The position numbers and the translations under genes were made by a program. A stretch of 64,000 nt of DNA, from assembly GCF_004403945.1 (NCBI RefSeq), contig NZ_SOHM01000025.1, positions 90,261-154,260 on the forward strand, read 5' to 3'. The stretch comes from Cryobacterium lactosi (lineage in GTDB: Bacteria > Actinomycetota > Actinomycetes > Actinomycetales > Microbacteriaceae). Of this stretch, positions 57,403-64,000 are shown piece by piece (the stretch's first letter is position 1; each line of letters begins with the position of its first letter). The notes beneath the pieces were generated by a model, which was not told the origin of the DNA, did no database searches, and saw only the letters and a list, made by a program, of their open reading frames with translations.

Positions 57403-57786
57403 ATGTTCGGTCTGACGTTCGAGAAACTCCTGCTTATCGGGATCATCGCCGTCTTCCTGCTCGGACCGGAGAAGTTGCCGCACTACGCGGCCCAACTCGG
57501 CCGGCTGGTGCGCCAGCTTCGGGACATGGCCAACGGTGCCAAAGACCGGATGAAAGACGAGATGGGTCCGGAATTCGACGACGTCGACTGGAAGAAGCTC
57601 GACCCGCGTCAGTATGACCCGCGCCGCATCATCCGGGAAGCCCTGATCGAGGACGACCCGCTGAAGCCCCAATCTGCCGTGGTCGCCCGCACCGGGCCGA
57701 ATCCCGACAGCGCCTACCTGCAACGGAAGCGTGCTCGCGAGGGCGCCCTGACCGGGCCGGCACCGTTCGACTCCGAGGCCACCTAG
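57403..57786 (+). CDS. tatB: Sec-independent protein translocase TatB
   Basis: 127 residues. One N-terminal membrane helix (FGLTFEKLLLIGIIAVFLLGPEKLP) with the conserved Glu and FLLGPEKLP hinge, then an amphipathic helix (AAQLGRLVRQLRDMANGAKDRM) and a polar tail. It acts with TatC and TatA to export folded proteins, for example the EfeB encoded here. It is divergent from the O-methyltransferase gene. Confidence 0.92.
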   Translation: MFGLTFEKLLLIGIIAVFLLGPEKLPHYAAQLGRLVRQLRDMANGAKDRMKDEMGPEFDDVDWKKLDPRQYDPRRIIREALIEDDPLKPQSAVVARTGPNPDSAYLQRKRAREGALTGPAPFDSEAT

Positions 57787-57904
57787 CCCGCACGCCGAGC
57801 CCGGACTGGGGGACCCCATCGGGGTGCCGGCCCGAGCGGCGGGAGTAACCTGGGGTCACGTCGGCCCTGTGCCCAGTGCCGGTCGACGGGGGGAAGGGTG
57901 TCTA

Positions 57905-58504
57905 ATGAGTGCGTCACGAAACCGCGTAGTGATGGTGGCAGTTGTTGCTGCCGTCGCCCTGCTCGCGGTGGGAGCCACCGCGTATGCCGCCGAACAGGGG
58001 CAGTCCGCCGACACCAGCACGGCAGGAGAGCGCACGGACGGAGCCGGTACCAGCGCGGTTCCCACGCCGTCCGCTCCGGCACCCCAGCCGTCGCCCTCAG
58101 CATCGGCGACCACGGTGCCGGCCCCAGTGTCGACCCAGGCCGCTGTCGAGCCTGAGGACGTCGCAGTGGACAGCGGCGTCGAGGGGGACGGCAACGTCGT
58201 CGAGGTGCGCACGCCCAACCCCGACGCGATTCCCACCACCATCGCCGAGCGGGAGTACTTCTACGGGCTCGTCACCCAGTGCATGGCCGAGGCCGGCTAC
58301 GACTGGCAGGCGGTGGTCACGGAGACGAACGGCAGCTTCTCCGGCGTGTCCTTCACCCACGTGGGCGATATCGACCCGGCCCTGCAGGCCGGCTTCACCC
58401 TGGCGCTGTACGGGGACACCGGCAGCGGCGACTATTACCACTGGGCGGATGCCGGCTGCTGGGGCTACGCCGTTCACACGACAGGCAACGACGGCAACAA
58501 CTAG
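57905..58504 (+). CDS. Secreted or membrane-anchored protein of unknown function
   Basis: 199 residues from the ATG at 57905. An N-terminal helix (VVMVAVVAAVALLAVGATAYAAEQG) may be a signal peptide cut after AYA. Next comes a Ser/Thr/Pro/Ala-rich linker to about 100, and a small C-terminal domain with two Cys (TQCMAEAGYDWQAV and DAGCWGYAVHTTG) that could form a disulfide. I do not recognise the family. Its stop directly abuts that of the convergent aldehyde dehydrogenase gene. Confidence 0.75.
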   Translation: MSASRNRVVMVAVVAAVALLAVGATAYAAEQGQSADTSTAGERTDGAGTSAVPTPSAPAPQPSPSASATTVPAPVSTQAAVEPEDVAVDSGVEGDGNVVEVRTPNPDAIPTTIAEREYFYGLVTQCMAEAGYDWQAVVTETNGSFSGVSFTHVGDIDPALQAGFTLALYGDTGSGDYYHWADAGCWGYAVHTTGNDGNN

Positions 58505-60070
58505 CTAACGCCGCCTGGCCGCCTTGAGGGTGCGGGCCAGCAGCAGCATCGGGGTCACCAGCCGGGCGAATTCCACTCCGGTGGCCGGTAGCCTGAGCAC
58601 CCCGGTGGCCCGGGAGATCGTCACCGGGTTCACGAACCGCTTGAGCCCCTCAGGACCGTTGCGCCGACCGAGACCGGAGTCCTTCACCCCGCCCATCGGG
58701 GCGTCCACGGCGGAGAACGAGCCGCGGTAGCCCTCGTTGACGTTGACGCTGCCTGCCTCGAGCGAGCCGGCGACCCGCAAGCCGCGTCGGGCGGAGCCGC
58801 TGAGCACCGACGCGTTCAGCCCGAAGTCGCTGTCATTGGCGGCAAGGATCGCCTCCTGCTCGGAGTCGACGACCGAGACCGCCACCACCGGGCCGAAGGT
58901 CTCGCCCGCATAGCAGAGCATGCCGGGCGTGACCCCGGTGAGGATGGTCGGTTCGAAGAAGTACGGGCCGAGATCCGGCCGGGCACGGCCGCCGGCTTGC
59001 ACGGTGGCACCGTGTGCGACCGCATCGGCGACGTGCTCAGTGACCCGCGTCAGTTGCGCCTGCGACGTGAGCGAGCCCACATCCGTGCTGTAGTCGAGTG
59101 CCGAACCGATGATCAGCGCGCGGGTGACCGTGACGAATTCGCGCAGGAACTGCTCGTGCACCCCGCGCTGCACGTAGATGCGCTCGATCGACACGCACAG
59201 CTGGCCCAGCGAGGAGAAACAGGCGTATGCGGCCTGGGCGGCGGCGCGGTGCGGGTCGACGTCGTCGAGCACGATCATCGGGTTCTTGCCGCCCAACTCG
59301 AGCGACGCCCCGGTGAGGCTGCTCGCGGCCTGGGCGCCCACGCGGAGCCCGGTGGGCGTTGACCCGGTGAAGCACACGTAGTCGGCCCCGGCCGTCACGG
59401 CCTCCCCGATCACGGCACCGGTACCGGTCACGACGGCCCAGAGGTCGGCGGGCACGCCGGCGTCGATGAAGGCGCGGCGCAGCAGCAGGATGCTCAGCGC
59501 GCCCTGGTTGTCGGCCTTCTGCACAACCCCGCAGCCGGCGGCCAGCGCCGGCACCACATCCATCGCGGCCAGGCTCAACGGGAAGTTCCACGGGGTGATG
59601 ACGCCGGCGACGCCCTTGGGCCGGTAGCGCACCCGGGTGGTGACCATCAGCGGCAGGCCGGACCGGCGTGATTCGCCGCCGAGCACCCGGCGAGCGGCCA
59701 CGGCGTTGTACCTGGTGACCCCGGCAGCCTGGAAGATCTCCTCGAAGGCCTGGCCACGGGTCTTGCCGGTCTCGGTCTGCAGGGTGTCCAGTAGAGCCTC
59801 ACGGCGGGAGAGCAGCAGGTCGTGGGCTCGCAGCAGCACAGCCCGCCGGTGCGCGAAACCGGCCCGGGCCCAGCCGATCTGGGCAAGGCGGGCGCGGGAG
59901 TAGGCATCCGCCACATCGCCGACGCTGCTCACCGGCAGGGCGTGCAGCGTCTGGCCGGTGAACGGGGCGATCACGCTGACGGATTCGCCCGTGGTCGCGC
60001 GGATGTCGCGGGTCAGTTCGGTGGTGAACGAAATTGTCGGGGGCAGTGCGGAAAGCGTCGGCGCAGTCAT
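58505..60070 (-). CDS. NAD(P)-dependent aldehyde dehydrogenase, succinic-semialdehyde type
   Basis: 521 residues from the ATG at 60070 (an ATG at 60088 is possible). Family motifs: VITPWNFPLSLAAMDVVPALAAGC, FTGSTPTGLRVGAQAA, the catalytic Glu in ASLELGGKNPMIVL and the catalytic Cys in SSLGQLCVSIERIYV, then ETFGPVVAVSVVDS. It is closest to GabD2-type succinate-semialdehyde dehydrogenases of actinobacteria. It ends with a hydrophobic and basic tail that some of these have. It is not in an operon with a transaminase. Confidence 0.87.
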   Translation of the reverse strand: MTAPTLSALPPTISFTTELTRDIRATTGESVSVIAPFTGQTLHALPVSSVGDVADAYSRARLAQIGWARAGFAHRRAVLLRAHDLLLSRREALLDTLQTETGKTRGQAFEEIFQAAGVTRYNAVAARRVLGGESRRSGLPLMVTTRVRYRPKGVAGVITPWNFPLSLAAMDVVPALAAGCGVVQKADNQGALSILLLRRAFIDAGVPADLWAVVTGTGAVIGEAVTAGADYVCFTGSTPTGLRVGAQAASSLTGASLELGGKNPMIVLDDVDPHRAAAQAAYACFSSLGQLCVSIERIYVQRGVHEQFLREFVTVTRALIIGSALDYSTDVGSLTSQAQLTRVTEHVADAVAHGATVQAGGRARPDLGPYFFEPTILTGVTPGMLCYAGETFGPVVAVSVVDSEQEAILAANDSDFGLNASVLSGSARRGLRVAGSLEAGSVNVNEGYRGSFSAVDAPMGGVKDSGLGRRNGPEGLKRFVNPVTISRATGVLRLPATGVEFARLVTPMLLLARTLKAARRR

Positions 60071-60134
60071 GCCCGTCAGTTTAGACATGCTTGTCAACGG
60101 TCCGCTCGCACGGAGCATCGGCCAGTGGGAGGCG

Positions 60135-61289
60135 TCAGCGCGGGCTGATGCCGAGGCTCAGCCCGGCCAGGCCGCGGCCCCTGGTGGCCAGGGTGCCGGC
60201 GATGGCCTGGATGGCGGCTGCGGCGGGGTCGGCCGGGTCACCGAGCACCACGGGCAGGCCGGTGTCGCCGCCGGTGCGAAGCGCCACGGACAGCGGTACC
60301 TGGCCGAGCAGGGGCACGGGGCGGTCCTGGCCGGCCGAGAGCCTGGCGGCCACCTCGGCGCCGCCGCCGGCGCCGAAGATCTCCAGCAGAGTGCCGTCCG
60401 GCTGCATCAGCCCGGACATGTTCTCGATGACGCCGTAGATCTTCTGGCCGGTCTGCCTGGCCACGGCGCCGCTGCGCTCGGAGATGTCGGACGCGGCCGG
60501 CTGCGGGGTGGTGACCACGATCACCTCGGCGTGCGGCAGTAGCTGGCCCACCGAGATGGCGATGTCGCCGGTGCCCGGCGGCAGGTCGAGCAACAGGATG
60601 TCGAGGTCACCGAAGTACACCTCGGTGAGGAACTGGGTGATGGTGCGGTGCAGCATCGGGCCGCGCCAGGCGACGGCCACCGAGGTGTCGTCGACGAACA
60701 TGCCGATCGAGATGACCTTCACGTCGAAGCCGATCGGCGGCAGGATCATGTCGCCCACCTGGGTGGGCTTGACCATGCCGGGCTGGCCGCCCGGTGTCGT
60801 CGGTGGGGTGATCAGGCCGAGCAGGCCGGGGATCGAGAAGCCGTACACGTCTGCGTCGACAATGCCCACCCGCAGCCCCTTGGCGGCCAGGGCGACGGCG
60901 AGGTTGGCGGTGACGGTGGACTTGCCCACGCCGCCCTTGCCACTGGTGATCGCGTAGATCTGGGTGAGCGACTCGGGGGAGAACTGCAGGGTGCGTGCGC
61001 CCTGGCCGCCGCGGAGCTTGTCGGTCATGGCGCGGCGCTGCTCCACAGTCATCACCGACACCACCACGCGAGCCAGGCCCGCCCCGACGACGGACTCGGT
61101 GGCTTCGCGCACATCGGTTTCGATCCGGGTCGCGGCCGGGCAGGCGGCGATGGTGAGGCGGATGTTCACGGTGGCGCCGCCGTCGGCGTCCATCTCGACA
61201 CCGGAGACCATGTCCAGGTCGGTGATCGGCTTGCGGATCTCAGGGTCGATGACGCGGGCGAGGGCGGCGCGCACCCGATTCTCAGTCAA
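60135..61289 (-). CDS. mrp: Mrp/NBP35 P-loop ATPase (Fe-S carrier family)
   Basis: 384 residues from a TTG at 61289 that overlaps the end of the DUF1003 gene by 8 bases; a start further upstream would lie inside that gene and add unlike sequence. The N-terminal DUF59/MIP18 domain is VRAALARVIDPEIRKPITDLDMVSGVEM; the deviant Walker A is TSGKGGVGKST; LLLDLPPGTGDIAISVGQLLP follows. The CxxC pair that holds the Fe-S cluster in Mrp/ApbC is absent: after ENMSG the sequence reads LMQPDGTLLEIFGAGGG. Actinobacterial Mrp often lack it, so cluster transfer by this protein is doubtful. Confidence 0.88.
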   Translation of the reverse strand: MTENRVRAALARVIDPEIRKPITDLDMVSGVEMDADGGATVNIRLTIAACPAATRIETDVREATESVVGAGLARVVVSVMTVEQRRAMTDKLRGGQGARTLQFSPESLTQIYAITSGKGGVGKSTVTANLAVALAAKGLRVGIVDADVYGFSIPGLLGLITPPTTPGGQPGMVKPTQVGDMILPPIGFDVKVISIGMFVDDTSVAVAWRGPMLHRTITQFLTEVYFGDLDILLLDLPPGTGDIAISVGQLLPHAEVIVVTTPQPAASDISERSGAVARQTGQKIYGVIENMSGLMQPDGTLLEIFGAGGGAEVAARLSAGQDRPVPLLGQVPLSVALRTGGDTGLPVVLGDPADPAAAAIQAIAGTLATRGRGLAGLSLGISPR

Positions 61290-61899
61290 ACGGGTGCGTT
61301 TCGATCGCGGCCGTGCGGGGGCTGGCTTCGCGTTCGCTGCTCTCCAGTTCCCGGCTGTCCCGGTCCCTGGCGGCCTCGCGTTCCCGGCGTTCCTGCTCGT
61401 CACGCTGGTCGAGGTTGTCGAGCAGCGCGCGCAGTTCGGAGCGCAGGAAGTCCTTGGAGGCGAGGTCCTTCATGCCCAGGCGCAGCGCCACGACCTCACG
61501 GGCGAGGTACTCGGTGTCCGCCAGATTGCGTTCGGCGCGCTGCCGATCCTGTTCGAACTGCACCCGGTCACGGTCGTCCTGCCGGTTCTGCGCGAGCAGG
61601 ATCAGCGGGGCCGCGTAGGACGCCTGCAGCGAGAGCACCAGGGTGAGCGCGATGAAGCCGAGTTCGATCGAGTCGAACCGAAGGCTCACCGGCGAGAGCG
61701 TGTTCCAGGCGATCCAGAAGATCGTGAACAGGCTCAGGCCCAGCAGGAACCAGGGCGTGCCCATGCCGCGGGCCACGGCCTCGGTGAGGCGGCCGAACCT
61801 GTCGCTGCTACGGCCGCCGCGTTTGCGGCCGACGAGGTTGGTGGTGCGCAGGCCCTTGGGCGTGTCGAGGCGGAGCTCCGACTTGTTAGCTCGTGCCAT
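61282..61899 (-). CDS. DUF1003 membrane protein
   Basis: 205 residues; the ATG at 61899 follows GGAGGCACGAC. DUF1003 signatures are MGTPWFLLGLSLFTIFWIAWNTL, LGFIALTLVLSLQASYAAPLILLAQNRQDDRDRVQFEQDRQRAERNLADTEYLAREVVALR. Two membrane helices are followed by a long charged coiled-coil tail. It overlaps the MgtE-like gene by 14 bases and mrp by 8, so the three are one translationally linked unit. Function unknown. Confidence 0.92.
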   Translation of the reverse strand: MARANKSELRLDTPKGLRTTNLVGRKRGGRSSDRFGRLTEAVARGMGTPWFLLGLSLFTIFWIAWNTLSPVSLRFDSIELGFIALTLVLSLQASYAAPLILLAQNRQDDRDRVQFEQDRQRAERNLADTEYLAREVVALRLGMKDLASKDFLRSELRALLDNLDQRDEQERREREAARDRDSRELESSEREASPRTAAIETHPFD

Positions 61900-63217
61900 T
61901 GTCGTGCCTCCGTCCACCGGGTAGCGGGATGCTTCCTGTCATCAGTTGGGTCCTGGCCGTGGCACGTTTACGCACCTCGTCATTGCCGTCGTGACTTCGC
62001 CAGTCGTCGGGCAGCAGGTAGTCGAGCACGTCGTCAATCGTCACCACCCCGACGAGTCGGTGGTTCTCGTCGACCACGGGCACAGAGACCAGGTCGTAGC
62101 TGGCGAGGATGCGGCTGACTTCGGCAGCCGAGGTGTCCGCGGTGACGGGCTCGAGGCCGAGGTCCAGCAGCGTGCCCAGCCGCTCGTGCGGCGGGTAGCG
62201 CAGCATCCGTTGGAAGTGCACCATGCCCAGGAACCGGCCGGTGGGCGGTTCGTAGGGCGGCAGGGTGACGCAGATCGCCGCGCCGAGCGCCGGCGCCAGG
62301 TCGTGCCGGCGGATGAGCGCGAGTCCCTCCGCCACGGTGGCGTCGGCGGAGACGATGATCGGTTCGGTGGTCATCAGGCCACCGGCGGTGTCGGGGGCGT
62401 AGGAGAGCAGGAACCGCACGTCGTCGGCTTCCTCGGGCTCCATCAGGTCGAGCAGCTGTTCGCCACGCTCCTCGGGCAGCTGGGCGATCAGGTCGGCCGC
62501 GTCGTCGGGCTGCATGTGGTCGAGCACTTCGGCGGCGCGCGCGTCGCCGAGCCGGGTGAGGATGCCCACCTGCTCGCTCTCGGGCATCTCCTCGAGCACG
62601 TCGGCGAGGCGGCCGTCTGGCAGCTCCTCCGCCACCTCGAACATGCGCTGGCGCGGCAGGTCGAGCAGGGTGTTCGCGAGGTCGGCCGGCTTCATGTCCG
62701 AGTACGTGGCGATGAGCTGCTCGGCCGACTGGGCCTCGCCTGCCGTGACCTTCTCGTAGACCTCAGACCAGGTCGCGAACGCGGTCGCGCCCTTGGTGAA
62801 GAGCGAGGAGTTGGTCTTGGGGCGACGCACGAACAGCTGGCTGATCGCCCAGTCGCCCTGGGCGGACTCCTCGATCGCGACGTCTTCGATCGTGGCTTCG
62901 CCGGAACCGTCGTTGAACGCGACCCTGCGGCCGAGCATCTCGGCGATCACGCGCACCTCACCGCCGCGCTGCTCGAACCGGCGCACGTTGATCAGCCCGG
63001 TCGTGATGATCTGGCCGCTGCCGATGCTGGTGACCCGGCCGATCGAGACGAACACCCGGCGCTTGCCGGGAATCTCGACGATCAGGCCGACCACGCGGGG
63101 CGGGTCGTCTTTTCGGTAGACCACGAGCACATCGCGAACCTTGCCCACGCGGTCGCCCGCGGGGTCGAAGACATTGCACCCGGCCAGCCGGGCGACGAAG
63201 ACTCTGGTGTTTACCAC
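61886..63217 (-). CDS. MgtE N-terminal/CBS domain protein without a membrane channel
   Basis: 443 residues with a GTG start. Residues 1-125 have a PRC-barrel-like repeat (FDPAGDRVGKVRDVLVV). The MgtE_N superhelix follows (LLDLPRQRMFEVAEELPDGRLADVLEEMPESEQVGILTRLG and onward), then a CBS pair (PIIVSADATVAEGLALIRRHD; LVSVPVVDENHRLVGVVTIDDVLDYLLPDDW). The C-terminal membrane part of the MgtE magnesium channel is absent. It may be a Mg2+/nucleotide sensor, perhaps acting on the DUF1003 membrane protein made from the same mRNA. The mycobacterial equivalent is Rv1232c (from memory). Confidence 0.9.
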   Translation of the reverse strand: MVNTRVFVARLAGCNVFDPAGDRVGKVRDVLVVYRKDDPPRVVGLIVEIPGKRRVFVSIGRVTSIGSGQIITTGLINVRRFEQRGGEVRVIAEMLGRRVAFNDGSGEATIEDVAIEESAQGDWAISQLFVRRPKTNSSLFTKGATAFATWSEVYEKVTAGEAQSAEQLIATYSDMKPADLANTLLDLPRQRMFEVAEELPDGRLADVLEEMPESEQVGILTRLGDARAAEVLDHMQPDDAADLIAQLPEERGEQLLDLMEPEEADDVRFLLSYAPDTAGGLMTTEPIIVSADATVAEGLALIRRHDLAPALGAAICVTLPPYEPPTGRFLGMVHFQRMLRYPPHERLGTLLDLGLEPVTADTSAAEVSRILASYDLVSVPVVDENHRLVGVVTIDDVLDYLLPDDWRSHDGNDEVRKRATARTQLMTGSIPLPGGRRHDNGTS

Positions 63218-63397
63218 ACCTATAACTTAGCTTGTGCGGGCTCCACGACGGCCGTGACGGATGCGGCGGACGTGAACCTCCGGTTCCACCGCACCCCGGT
63301 CGACGGCGCGATCGTTTGCCTGATCATCGGCCCATTCTCCCAACGGATGCACAGCAAGCTCATCGGCGATTCCCGGTGGGCATGAAAGAATGGCTGC
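63218..63397. promoter_or_regulatory. Divergent promoter region before MgtE-like and stress-protein genes
   Basis: 180 bases without a gene. The AT-rich patch ACCTATAACTTAGCTTGTG (63219-63237) directly upstream of the minus-strand GTG is the likely promoter of the MgtE-like gene, leaving almost no leader. For the plus-strand gene no clear -10 was found. Confidence 0.4.
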
Positions 63398-64000
63398 ATG
63401 ACCAATCAGAGCCCATTCGGCCGTCGTGCCGCCGCCGCACTGTACCCCGTTCTGCCCAAGGGTGAGGTCGTGGCCACGTACGAGACCTACAACGAAGCCC
63501 AACTGGCCGTGGATGTTCTCGCCAAGGCGGATTTCCCGGTGAAGGAGCTGTCGATTCTGGGCAACGACCTCAAGACGGTCGAGCGTGTCACCGGCAAGCT
63601 CACCTGGAGCCGGGTGGCGCTGGCCGGCGCGGCATCCGGTGCCTGGCTCGGCGTGTTCTTCGGGCTGTTGTTCTTCATCTTCTCGCCTGACGGCGCCGGC
63701 CTGCCGTTCGTGTTCGCCGCCGTGCTGATGGGTGCCGGGTTCGGCATGCTGTTCGGCCTGGTCAGCTACGCCGTGAACCGCCGGCGCAAGGACTTCACCT
63801 CGACCATGCAGGTGATCGCCGGCAACTACCAGGTGATCGTGAACGTGGAGCTGCTGAACAAGGCCCGCAACCTGCTCGCCGGTCAGGCCGAGCCCGCGGC
63901 CGCGGCGGCCCCGCACCCGTCCGACCCGCCGCGCTCAGCGCCGGAGCCGGTTGCCCCGCCGACCGATCAGCCCACCGCGCCGCCCGCGTACGGCCAGCCC
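63398..64000 (+). CDS. General stress protein 17M-like membrane protein, 3' end outside window
   Basis: 201 codons seen, open at the window end. The ATG at 63398 starts MTNQSPFGRRAAAALYPVLPKGEVVATYETYNEAQLAVDVLAKADFPVKELSILGNDLKTVERVTGKL, the general-stress-protein 17M-like domain. Two glycine-rich helices (AGAASGAWLGVFFGLLFFIF and FVFAAVLMGAGFGMLFGLVSYAV) follow, then a strand (TMQVIAGNYQVIVNVEL) and an Ala/Pro-rich tail. The role is unknown; it is divergent from the MgtE-like gene. Confidence 0.88.
   Translation, partial: MTNQSPFGRRAAAALYPVLPKGEVVATYETYNEAQLAVDVLAKADFPVKELSILGNDLKTVERVTGKLTWSRVALAGAASGAWLGVFFGLLFFIFSPDGAGLPFVFAAVLMGAGFGMLFGLVSYAVNRRRKDFTSTMQVIAGNYQVIVNVELLNKARNLLAGQAEPAAAAAPHPSDPPRSAPEPVAPPTDQPTAPPAYGQP

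Overview
The window comes from a high-GC actinobacterium, most likely a member of the Microbacteriaceae (Cryobacterium/Leifsonia-like). This is inferred from several features: an S-(hydroxymethyl)mycothiol dehydrogenase (mycothiol chemistry), a 7Fe ferredoxin next to dapC, a DUF3117 protein, DUF222/HNH (13E12-type) sequence, many GTG/TTG starts and ATGA/GTGA overlaps, and strong GC bias at third codon positions. No phage, insertion sequence, CRISPR array or plasmid gene was seen. It reads as ordinary chromosome.

Layout. 0-2.6 kb: acetoin operon (catabolic acetolactate synthase, acetolactate decarboxylase), then tRNA-Cys on the minus strand. 2.9-10.2 kb: a tightly coupled operon for a family-5 (peptide-type) ABC importer, an NtaA/DszA-type flavin monooxygenase and a small winged-helix protein. 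10.2-16.5 kb: DUF1801 protein, a formaldehyde/mycothiol pair (MscR and a metallo-beta-lactamase fold hydrolase), a PHP/HhH protein, a HhH-GPD repair protein and small conserved proteins. 16.5-20.2 kb: an acetyl-CoA synthetase pseudogene, an FAD monooxygenase and a MORN-like protein. 20.4-28.4 kb: a MacB/FtsX-type ABC exporter, a Lon-N-domain protein, two GNAT acetyltransferases and a large membrane protein. 28.4-30.0 kb: a DUF222/HNH pseudogene broken by two frameshifts. 30.2-35.1 kb: glycine riboswitch and gcvT-gcvH-gcvP. 35.2-36.4 kb: CPBP membrane protease and DCC thiol oxidoreductase. 36.7-42.1 kb: a second family-5 ABC importer. 42.3-44.7 kb: typA and a lipoprotein. 44.8-48.2 kb: iron uptake operon efeU-efeO-efeB under a likely DtxR/IdeR box. 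48.4-55.1 kb: an MshB-like protein with a damaged active site, ferredoxin, dapC, TfoX-like protein, citrate synthase, dapD and dapE. 55.1-64 kb: PIG-V-like mannosyltransferase, DUF3117, O-methyltransferase, TatB, a secreted protein, aldehyde dehydrogenase, Mrp, DUF1003, MgtE-N/CBS protein and a general stress protein cut off by the window end.

How it works together. The right half keeps the order of a conserved actinobacterial block (typA ... mshB-like ... fdx-dapC ... dapD/dapE ... DUF3117 ... O-methyltransferase ... tatB ... mrp ... mgtE-like). Three succinylase-branch lysine/diaminopimelate genes (dapC, dapD, dapE) lie within 5.5 kb. Iron uptake and glycine breakdown each have a readable control element: an iron box and a tandem riboswitch.

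The least explained structure is non-coding. A family of four intergenic palindromes, each exactly 61 bp, shares 13-bp outer arms while the inner stems differ but stay paired in the best copies. There are also short tandem repeats at the 3' ends of several genes, and a clear excess of the hexamer GGATGC/GCATCC. I found no gene cluster that looks like a wholly new protein system; the palindrome family is the best candidate for something undescribed.
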